Below, piece after piece: positions 11,001 to 18,604 of a stretch of DNA of 64,000 nt. Position 1 is the stretch's first letter, and each line of letters begins with the position of its first letter. Where the stretch lies: the NCBI RefSeq assembly GCF_003171515.1, contig NC_089390.1, positions 5,456,001 to 5,520,000 of the forward strand, in the 5' to 3' direction. The DNA is from Pyrenophora tritici-repentis. Taxonomy: Eukaryota > Ascomycota > Dothideomycetes > Pleosporales > Pleosporaceae. The position numbers and the translations under genes were made by a program. The notes below the pieces were generated by a model. It was not told the origin of the DNA and did no database searches. It was given only the letters and a program-made list of their open reading frames with translations.

Positions 11001-11101
11001 AGGCATCGCCAAACCGCGCTCTTGAACGCTTTATTGACGGCAATAAGCTGACAGTCCGAGTAGATGGATGGGTGCAGAGGCCAACAAGCTTTGATGTTTA
11101 A
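7634..11101 (+). CDS. Copia element 1 Pol: protease, integrase, RT, RNase H
   Basis: Open from 7634 to a stop at 11101 with no ATG required, as expected for the Pol part of a polyprotein. In order: acidic linker; aspartic protease (LPDTGAANVS); integrase zinc finger (LHRRFGHP...CHHCQ) and D,D,E core (DAGTNFAS, then EAHWSIGKTERYH); a basic linker (RRRGRPPGSKNKRK); reverse transcriptase (SRLVIQGYQD, YGIAEAGVHWW) whose catalytic loop reads QTDDT instead of the usual copia YVDDM; and RNase H (VFVDGSFANNKD). All expected domains are present. The protein can only be made here if upstream frames are joined by frameshifting, or if the element is helped in trans. Confidence 0.85.
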   Translation, partial: RAQRCPCAVLLYAILYRCTAPEDFSVHLAEYEGIEHTSQYNQRGWREEEDCEDDEDDDVAEAHSEHQFFKEQCLADQAFLHHISGDDIYSRDAPSAPASQFLLEDRYTRSVYQGILPDTGAANVSTVGKEQYLALTREDPTVKLDTSTAGKASIKFGKGEATASIGTVQVSTEIGKINFEVLEAPTPFLLCLADMDRLKVYFNNTTDELVQDDVHIPVIRKWGHPWFHLNKRERATMFLTETELRRLHRRFGHPAVTRLVKLLKDAGHNDFEERTLEEVTKFCHHCQLHSSAPRRFKFTLKDDHHFNYEILVDVMYLSNKPVLHVVDSSTAFQGARFLSAISAKETWQALRILWIDTYQGPPDIITHDAGTNFASAEFRAEAKIMGVTCKQVPTEAHWSIGKTERYHAPLRRAWDILHAELTDTMSDDAILQMAVKAVNDTAGPDGLVPTLLVFGAYPRMTAESPPSPSMVKRSEAIQKATKALRKLTAERQVADALNTRNGPATADMLALPLQSEVLVWRESDGWNGPYKIASTDGHNITVDMVNGPATFRSTVVKPYYRPDHLWSDPDAPHAPNEPNEPHEPIAVPPAAQPRRRGRPPGSKNKRKAHAYITKKEQDDLELAIKLRNDGVITTSGAPFEASDDQEISDLVGRGVFKFEQYDERLHSKIRIFKSRLVREVKGKTTKPYEKSRLVIQGYQDYGKEAILTQSPTIQRCSQRLIMSLAPGLVQSGMSVELRDITQAYPQAQTTLKRTILAHLPTELVHRYPEGTILHVIKPLYGIAEAGVHWWTTYHGHHCKELDMSTSTYDPCLLITNSDDADVFGIVGMQTDDTLMLGTTAFLSREEKKIQKAQFRSKPKAMLTPEVQLDFNGCTLTMDASRVLILRQKGQGGRIRLVDIRAPDRAQQYTEQRARGAYIASTCQPEASFDLSVAAQAQQPSDEDIKALNKRLKWQMENLTRGLRYVTVNLTEAKLIVFVDGSFANNKDLSSQLGFVLMLVNESIGANTFTIQGNVIHYSSTKCKRITRSVLASEIYGMVNGFDIGIAVATTLRIVTERLGLPAIPLVICTDSYSLYECLVKLGTTKEKRLMIDIMALRQSYERREITEIRWINGEDNPADAFTKASPNRALERFIDGNKLTVRVDGWVQRPTSFDV

Positions 11102-11166
11102 TGCTATACACTGTCACTACCGATACAAGCAGAGTTACTAGCTATCCAGAAAGAAAAGACTTCCAG

Positions 11167-11358
11167 TGTCGGATCGTGAGTATCGGTAGAGACGTCGGCT
11201 GCTGGACACTTCGGCCCGACTTCGGCCCACCTTGCGCAAGAGCTTAGGTATACCTTCGTAGCACCTATGTTCGTAGATATCAATTAGAACCACCGAACAG
11301 AATGCATTCCTAGTTATCGTTATTTCCCTTTACGCACTTAGTGCAAAGCCAACCAACA
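11167..11358 (+). repeat. 3' LTR of copia element 1
   Basis: 192 bp, apparently identical to 5265-5456, followed by target-duplication copy GCATC at 11359-11363. Confidence 0.93.
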
Positions 11359-12273
11359 GCATCGGCGTTTTCTTGACTTTCTAGCCATGGCTTGAAAGAC
11401 GTTTTCTCTGTGTTGAACACCCAATCATTCGACAATTGATCTGCTTGTGGTATCTGGTTCCATCTTCTACGTAAAACTGGGAGGTATAAGCTACGTATGA
11501 CATCTGCTTGCTTGACACATTCGAGGTGTTCCTTTTGCAGAATGTCAAACTTTGTTTTGAGACTGGCTAGCTCGGCCATCTGAATTGCTGGCGAATTGGC
11601 GGAGCTTTGCTGGACCAAGGATAGTATCTCGTCACGGATAACGTCCAACTTGGCGTCATAATTCATCTTTAATGCCTCTTGCAGTCGCTTTATGTTGTCC
11701 AGTTTTGTCGAGATGGCAGAGTACTCTTCACTAGGAGAACGTTAGCGTTATTTCAAACCTCTTATCGTCGAAAGATCGTAGGCTTTGACTTGTGCTCAGC
11801 TCACGTAGCTGTCAGCAAACTGAGGAGACATACCCTCTTATCAAGTGCTTGATGTTGTCTCTGATTCTCTTGTCTAGGCTATCCAGCCTTTCGCGTAGGG
11901 AATCGATGTATCTCTGCTTTCGAAGCGTTTGAAAAGCAATGCGACCGTTTTCCAAAGTCCTTGATCGCCAGGTCCGGACTTTGAGCTTTTCGATAGCTTT
12001 TTGTAATTCATATGCCACATTGTTACACTCCCTAACCATAGCTAGGATGGCGGCTTCGTGTTTAGAAAGACTTCGGCCCAGCCTTTTCTTATCTCTAATC
12101 TGATCGTTGTACCTTCGCACGTCGGCCAAAATGAGTTCTAGTTCGTGGATATCTGCAGTCGTTCCGTGCATTGATTCCCGGACATTGCGAACACCAGAAG
12201 CGACCTTGAGACCAAAGTCGATGAACGCTATAATATTCGTTACTAGGCCTATGATGGCCAATGCCTCTGCCAT
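11359..12273 (-). pseudogene. NACHT/NLR-like STAND protein, 5' part (N-terminal domain)
   Basis: Start ATG at 12271-12273 (protein begins MAEALAIIGL). Exon 1 ends at 11834. A 103-bp GTATGT/CTAG intron (11731-11833) follows in phase 2, then exon 2 runs to 11359, where the copia element begins. Crossing to 5259 restores the frame exactly: 440 + 394 nt before the next intron is 278 codons, and the whole gene would encode about 928 residues. The N-terminal 170 residues are helical with a hydrophobic first helix, typical of the effector/adaptor-like N-terminal domains of fungal STAND proteins; I cannot name the exact subtype. In the present allele the frame reads 14 residues into the LTR and stops. 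Confidence 0.75.
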
Positions 12274-12682
12274 GATAGACGTTGTAGATAGAAGCTGGAA
12301 GGAGATGGGAAATGGGAAACAAGTGGTAGCCTTGTGCGTGGATCCGAGCTTCACCGGCTGATCTACAAGATTGGTGGGGGTTAGGCAGGACATTTGGGGG
12401 CCGAAACGTGATGACGGCGTGGCGCCTGCCGCCTTCAGCTACGCCTAAACCTCAGCTATTCCTTACATCAGCTGGGAGTTGCTGGCTACAACACAACGGC
12501 TGCCTCGTACGCATTACAGTGTTCCTCGGTGTATTCGATTGAGGCAGCGGTTGTTGATCGCGACTTGCGCCCGTCCCTACAGTTGCTGTGCCACGCAAAG
12601 CTGATGTAGTCGAACTATGAGCAGCGCGAAGATGTATACATGCTGGTACATGACCTCCCCATGCCGCGCTGATTCTTTCCAG

Positions 12683-13037
12683 AGCACCCGAACCAGTCAT
12701 TCGCTCCGATAATGTAGAGAATAACGAGCAATTACCACTCTTCGGTCGAAACTTAAATAGTCGCACACCGTGGTCGCAACACGACAATGTCTGCATTCGC
12801 GCGCCCTGTCAATTCGTCCTCTGGCTACCAACAGGGATAGCCAACGCAATCAGGGGGTTATTCAGAATCATTACCGATTACGCCAAGCTCATTTACTGGA
12901 ATTGTTTGTTTGCGACAATGATTGGAGCAGGCATCGCGATGTGCATTTCCCTAAGTCGCAACGAATTCCCCCTGTGGTCGCTCATCATCGAAAGCGCATC
13001 TCTGCTAACCTTCGCGATATCCACTCGTCTTGCTTGA
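12683..13037 (+). CDS. Possible last exon of a small membrane protein
   Basis: An open stretch begins right after a good acceptor (TTCTTTCCAG at 12673-12682) and runs about 118 codons to a TGA at 13035-13037. It has no internal ATG near its start, so it would need an upstream exon. It encodes two hydrophobic segments that could span a membrane (LIYWNCLFATMIGAGIAMCI and the stretch starting FPLWSLII) after a polar N-terminal half. I do not recognise the family and could not fix the first exon in 12274-12682. This may be chance. Confidence 0.25.
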
Positions 13038-13627
13038 TAAGTTGATGGAATCTGTTGCGACGACTCTAGCACACTTCGATCGCGAAGGCTTCCAGTAAAA
13101 CCGACCGGGCCGGGAAGATGTCGCTACATGTGCGCGGTGCCCCTGAGTATACTCGCGTCTCAGAAGGAATGGATATAGGAGATTTAGGGCGATGATGTGG
13201 TCGTAGGATAGCTTTTTTGTTTTATCAGGATGGTTGTCAGAGGAGGGAGCAGGCGCAGCCGAAGGAGTTCCTTCTGCTCATCGGCACTAGCACGCATACG
13301 TCATCACTCGACCAATTCAATCGTCAAGCAGATACGATGAGGAGAAGGAAGCAGGGAAACATTTGCATCCTCATGGGTACCATAGGACTTTAGCGAGATC
13401 ACAGAAAAAAATCATTCAGATTCCCGTACCACGGAACACTTGCACGGCGTAGCTGTCATCCAACCGCACTAGTCCATGACAGGTGCTAAAGCTCTATTCA
13501 AACACCACTCTTTCTCAGTACACAAAGTACAAATACACTTTCTTTCGTCTACATGATTTTATCCCCCCAACTGGCTACACGCATGACTTTGTAAACCTGC
13601 ATGTAGTTTTTAAACACGGTCACCCAT
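13038..13627. other. Intergenic stretch, nothing supported
   Basis: No frame of useful length or recognisable family; no repeat structure seen. Confidence 0.5.
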
Positions 13628-13893
13628 CTAAGAAAGCGTGACAGTGCCACTGGCGCTATCCTCGACGAAGATACCGCCATAGACAACACCTTCCAAAATG
13701 CCACTCTCCTGGAATCCAGACCTCAGCACATCCGTACCGGGACTCGTGGGGTTCTTGTTAGCGCCAAAGTGCAACTGGCCACTGCCTGAAAGATCGTTGG
13801 CCAAAGGTTCCGTGGCCTTTGCAAGAGGCGCATTGTCAGACGACTGGAATACCTGGATGGTGTTGGCGTTAAAGTCCATCTGAAGCGCAAGGT
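13628..13893 (-). pseudogene. C-terminal fragment of a secreted GH131-like or concanavalin-type enzyme
   Basis: About 88 codons ending in a stop at 13628, reading NLALQMDFNANTIQVF at the start and GGIFVEDSASGTVTLS at the end. The alternating beta-strand pattern and the ending recall C termini of fungal GH131-like glucanases, but this is memory of a family pattern, not a search. A possible intron acceptor (TAATATAG) lies just upstream at about 13894. Beyond it the sequence becomes decayed pogo transposon, so the rest of the gene is missing. It is probably the stump of a gene cut by transposon insertion or deletion. Confidence 0.4.
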
Positions 13894-13897
13894 TTGT

Positions 13898-15980
13898 CTA
13901 TATTAATAGTATCAGCGTTGCATGTGCGCGAGTTGTGCCCGGTCTCCTTGCACCTGGTGCAGCGCCTTTGAGCCCGCTGGCTGACGCCTGATCGCGCTCC
14001 TCCTTAACGCTCTTCATGAGCAATCTGCTGGTCAGCCTCATTTTGAGCCAGTATATCCTCTCCAGCTCCCTTTGTAAGTACTCCATGCTTCTGTATACGC
14101 CTTTTAGAGCGCCGCCTACGCGCTGAGGCTGCGCTGTTAGCCTTCTCAAGACTAGAGATCTAATCGCGCATCAGCTTAGCAGAGAGCATTATCACCTCAG
14201 CGCCCTTCTTTAGCTAGTTAATTGCCTTAATAATCGAAGCTGGTGATGAGCTCTTGTGCTGGCGCACGCGCTCACCTATTAGGCTTGACTGAGCCTTAAG
14301 CTCACGCGCGTTGCTCGGCGTTTGAGCTACCTAGGGAGCCTCTGGCAGAGCTGCTGGAGGAATAGGTGTACGTAGCTGTACATCTACCTTTGATAGAAGA
14401 GCCTTTAGTTGTAGAGGAACAAGGCCTGCGCCGTAGAAGGCTAAGCAGATGTTAGCTAATATAAATGCTCTATTAAACGCTATCTTAAATGCTAGCAGAA
14501 ACTCTAGCTTAGTAATGTAGTTAATGTGGTTACATATGAGGCTCTCCACCTCACGGCTATACGCGCGCTTTAATGGCGAGAAGCAGCTAATATTAAGTAG
14601 CTAAAGTAGGTAAGATAAGTAAGGAGGCATATAGAGCGTATAGATATTGTTCTCCTTATTAGAGTTCTTAAAACTCTAGAGATTAGTGGCTCTTATAGCT
14701 ATTAATAATAAGCAGGCGACGCGCGCCTATAGTACGAGCCTGCGTGTGAGCGTTAAAGTGCTTTAGCCACTTAACTCTAAGCTTATTATTCGTCTAGCCA
14801 TTGTCGCTGACTGCGATCGCCTAGTCGCGTGGGATATCCTCCTCATACCACGCTGATAGGTGGTACTAGCTAGCGAAGATAAGGAATAGTGGCACTAACT
14901 AGCTAGCAGCGCTAATATGTAAGGGGCTACGCTCAGGGAGCAATCGCACAGGTATACTGGAGTTGTATTCGATGGGGAAGAGAACTACAAGCTATCTCGT
15001 GCTAAAGGTTATTCAGAGAGCGGCTCGGAATAACCTTCTGCCTATGGACTGTGCGGATGGTCTGAGCGTCGTTCGGACCGAGATATCATCGAGGATTCAC
15101 CATGTCAGATAATAGCACTGTTGAAGATAAGAGCGTACAGACGCTGGGTTAGACTAGCGCGACCCGGCATCTGAGAGAGCCAATCGGATCACAGGAAGGC
15201 TTGGCACCCCCCAGGTGTGCCCACAACGGTAGACAGAACCAACACACAATGAATCATCAATATCATCACGATCATTACCCATTTCATCAGTATTCCAGAT
15301 AAGAGTGAATATCTGACACACCAACTGGGCTCTAGCCCATCACATAATAGCAGCGATCAGCGTTACCTACTCGCGATTGCCTAGCTAAATACTCTTTGGC
15401 CTGCCTCTCCTCTCTACTCCTGTTATAACTAGCTGCGTTGTAATCTGGCCTATTATAAAGCTAGCTTTATCAAAGTTGTAGACGTCCTTATCGCAGATAC
15501 CCTGCTTAGCCTTTATCTTTTCTACAAGCTTAAACCACCTCTTTATTAATGTCGCATCCTTATACAGAGCTCTCTGCCTATCGTGTACTTAGTTGAAACA
15601 CGTCCGAAGACTGTCTGTACGCTTGACAAAGTTGGCTGGCTACTTCTGCCTAACCTAGCCAGCGCCGCGCCGCGTGCAGCCAGAAGCTTATCAGCCATAT
15701 CACGTGCAGCTGCGTAGGTAGGCGCAAACCCGCGCTGATCGAGGTGAAGTATATAGCTGATAATCACCTCCTCTTCTCTCTGGGTAAGCTTCCTTGAGTT
15801 GGGCTGGCAATCGCGTCGGGCAGGTATACCAGCGCGTCGGCGGCGGAGCGTTGTTTCGGCTACGTTGTAGACTACTGCAGCAGTACGGGTACCTTGGATC
15901 TGGTGCGCATTAATAGATGAGATAGCAAGCTGAATATCTGCTTCATTTGATAGTAATTGAGTAGCGCTGCGTTGAGCCAT
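13898..15980 (-). pseudogene. Decayed pogo/Fot1-type DDE transposase
   Basis: Pieces lie in transposase order on the minus strand. 15980-15600 holds the N terminus with psq and CENP-B-type HTH (TLRRRRAGIPARRDCQPNSR, later ILHLDQRGFAPTYA). A frameshift follows, then LYKDATLIKRWFKLVEK and YNFDKASF, where the family has NFDETGF, so a catalytic-site residue is changed. 14549-14331 holds the conserved C-terminal region (ITKLEFLLAFKIAFNRAF, ending near LRTPIPPAALPEAP), and 14149-13898 a coiled tail. Many TAG and TAA codons and an AT-shifted sequence suggest RIP. A solo LTR sits inside at 15103-15318. A terminal-type motif just upstream (about 16010-16035, GGTGGGGTGCGCCGCTCGC) recurs at 24150, next to the second relic. 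Confidence 0.7.
15103..15318. repeat. Solo LTR, 216 bp
   Basis: Starts TGTCAGATA and ends TATCTGACA (9-bp terminal inverted repeat, TG...CA ends). It is flanked by the 5-bp direct repeat CACCA at 15098-15102 and 15319-15323. A second copy in the same orientation is at 23769-23983. No internal retroelement sequence is attached, so this is a solo LTR left by recombination. Confidence 0.85.
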
Positions 15981-16965
15981 TCTAGATTGAGATTAGTAAG
16001 GTGAGTAAAGTTGGTGGGGTGCGCCGCTCGCTTGCCAACTATGTTAGTAAAAAAGAATCATGCCTTTGTTAAAGCGCTAACAAACACAAGCACGATTACA
16101 ACCACGCCAAGATATATTCATTCCCTCGTGTTTTCTTCTTGACCAAATTCGTCCAAGGTATATCGTCTAGAACTGAGCAAGTGCGACGGAAACAGCCTGA
16201 TCGTCTGAGTGGCTGATGCTAACGTTAATCTTCTTGACGCCGACGCGCTTGGCCTCTGCTTCGGCTGTACCGTAGAGCTATGCTAATACTAGTACATGAT
16301 CGCAAACTGTGTCCGCAGTGACAACGTACCTGGACAGTCGGCGCACCAGACTCGTCGTTCATAATCTCAATGTCCTTGAGCGCAGCACTGGCGCCTTGGC
16401 CTGCAGCAACCAGTGACTTGAAAACAGCCTCCTTGGCAGACCACTTGCCAGTGAAGCTTGCCTGTGGGTTTGGTGCTTTCTTGCAGTAAGCAACCTCACT
16501 GTCCGTGAAGTTGCGCTCGATAAAGGTCTCATTGTCAATGTTTAGCGCACTGAGGCTCTCGACGTCTACGCTGACCTTAGTGCTACCAGAAGCAGTTGCT
16601 TGGGTTATCTGCTCAATCATCTTCATCATTTCCTGTGCTTTCTTGTCTTTCTTGGGAGCCTGTACTGAGGTCTTTGAGAAGCTGTATGTTGATGTCTTCT
16701 TATCCACGGCAACACGTGCCTTTGGGTTGAGGAAGACCTCTTCCATCATGTCATCGTCGTATGGAGCCTTGTCTTTGGCGCGGAACATGGTATTGTTGAT
16801 GAAACCATCATGGAAGTATCGGTATGCCTTCTTCTGGCGGGCCTCAACTTTGAGCTTGTAAGCCGCATATTGGTGTTGTTCGAGCGGGGCGTAGAGGTAT
16901 TTGGGGTGGATACCAATAGCCTGGGTACCCTTCTGGCCGAAACCGAAGGAAGTAAGTGTGAAAGC

Positions 16966-17127
16966 TAGACTCCGCAACAATCAATTCAATCCGGTCACTC
17001 TCCTAGACCCACTTACCTATCTAGGTAGGGCTTAAACTCCTATAGGTAACTACTAGGCTTAAAGCGGTAATCAATCAATCCAATCTGAACCTTCTAGGAC
17101 CCACTTAATTGATTGTTGCGGACTGTG
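16966..17127. mobile_element. Small non-autonomous hAT-type element (MITE B) in FAS alpha
   Basis: 162 bp with imperfect terminal inverted repeats sharing CCGCAACAATCAATT, flanked by the 8-bp direct repeat GTGAAAGC (16958-16965 and 17128-17135). The 8-bp duplication is the hAT hallmark. It interrupts the FAS alpha frame between the ketosynthase and the phosphopantetheinyl transferase. There is no coding capacity. Its ends match MITE A at 18477. Confidence 0.9.
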
Positions 17128-18476
17128 GTGAAAGCTTTGATGCCATCGGTCTGGATGCTTTGCGATGGGTAGACAATGTAGTTGAAGTTTTCCATGACCT
17201 TATCAATATTATCGGCGTTGCGATTACCTGGGACGAAACCCGTGTTGAGAACCTGCAAGCATCCATTGAACATCCAGGCACCAGCAGGACCCTTGGGATG
17301 ACCAGTGAGGAACTTTTGGTTAATACCAAGCAGCGCATTGCCCTTCTTGCGGCCAAGATGGCGCATCTGCTGGCACACAACATCGGATTCGTTCTTGTCG
17401 TTGGCGACGGTGGAGGTACCGTGGAAGGAAGCGACTCCGAGATCGTCGATTGTAAGGCCCCATGTAGCGAGAGCACCGCGGATAGGAGCTATGCGTGAGT
17501 CTTGCCTCCAGAAGTGGTTGCCAAGGTTCTCGAGTGCATTCTTCTCTTGCCGCTTGGCCTCCGACGCAATGTTGGCAGCACGTTCTTCGAGATATGCAGT
17601 CTCATCAAAATCATCGTCGGAAGTAGCCTTTATCGCTGCAGCCTCTTGTTGAAGATAGAAAATCTCTGATTCTTGCCATTGCTTGATCTGCTTGCGTCTA
17701 AGGTTCATCTGTCGTCTCCTGTACTTGATGTCAAGTAGTGGTGATGGGAAATTGGATGGTTGTTCGCGAGCAGTCGTCAGTATACCCTTGCCCGGCGCAG
17801 GAACTGAACGACCAATCTTGTCGGTAGCTGTGGCAGTGAATGCAACGATGCCATAGATGGGCACACCCATGTCCAAGGCAAGCTGGGCATCCATCATAAT
17901 TTGCATACCGGCACCCTGCGATTCCATGAAGCCGTTTCTAGTGGTAGTGGTGGGACGAGACATCTCCTGGGGTGTGCGACCGTGGGAAAACTCGTCCTCG
18001 GCGTTGCTGGTAGCCTTCATGTTGGCAAACTCGTATGAACCCTCTTCCTGGAATTCATCGAAACCACCGACCAAGCAAACACGGGCCTTTCCGTCAACAA
18101 TGGTGTCGTAACCAATATCAATAGACTCAACGGCAGTAGCGCAAGCACCGACAGGCGTCCTGATGGGTCCAGTAGATGACAACAGCAGCATGTTGACCCA
18201 TGCGCTCATGGTATTGATGAATGACTCTTGCAGAATATCTTTCTGCACTGGCGTGTCCAAGAAGCGGTCCTTGTACATACCGCGAAGAGCAGTAGTACCA
18301 CCCATACCGGAACCTATGCAGTTACCGACCTCAGACAGGTGGACATACTTGTAGAACTCATATGGGTCGGTGATACCACTTGAAAGGAGACATTCGACAC
18401 TGGAGACAAGCACAAACAGCGTAACAGGGTCGACCTGCGAGATGATGTCGTCGGGAACGCCGTACTTCTTGGCATC

Positions 18477-18604
18477 CAGACTCCGCAACAATCAATCGAT
18501 TGACATGATTGATTCCTATATAGGTTAAAGAATTACTTCATTAGGCAGCCTTTAACCTAGATAGGAATCAATCATGCCGATCCGATTGATTGTTGCGGAG
18601 TCTG
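18477..18604. mobile_element. Small non-autonomous hAT-type element (MITE A) in FAS alpha
   Basis: 128 bp with terminal inverted repeats of about 22 bp beginning CAGACTCCGCAACAATC, flanked by the 8-bp direct repeat TTGGCATC (18469-18476 and 18605-18612). Most of the element is self-complementary (GATTGATTCCTAT pairs with the distal AGGAATCAATC), so its RNA would fold into a long hairpin. It splits the codons for GWDAKKYG in FAS alpha. Confidence 0.92.

Larger units (their letters stand above)
5265..11358 (+). mobile_element. Ty1/copia LTR retrotransposon (element 1) inserted in the NLR gene
   Basis: 6094 bp bounded by two 192-bp direct LTRs (5265-5456 and 11167-11358), each starting TG and ending CA and identical by eye. 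The 5-bp target duplication is GCATC (5260-5264 and 11359-11363). Internal order is gag, protease, integrase, reverse transcriptase, RNase H, which is the copia order. A purine tract (about 11148-11159) precedes the 3' LTR, and a probable primer-binding site starts right after the 5' LTR (CTGATCAGTG). The coding region is broken into three overlapping frames (5911-6738, 6687-8066, 7634-11101), whereas the related element at 25846-31551 has a single frame. It lies opposite to the NLR gene, just upstream of its P-loop codons. Confidence 0.93.

Noticed and set aside
11310..11358. Natural C-terminal end of the NLR N-terminal exon
   Set aside because: The last 14 codons are read from the copia LTR; the same residues appear at the end of an unrelated frame beside the other LTR (5408-5456).
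16966..18604. The two inserts in FAS alpha as large introns
   Set aside because: They do not start with GT at the exon edge, carry inverted repeats and 8-bp target duplications, and neither is needed in other FAS alpha genes.
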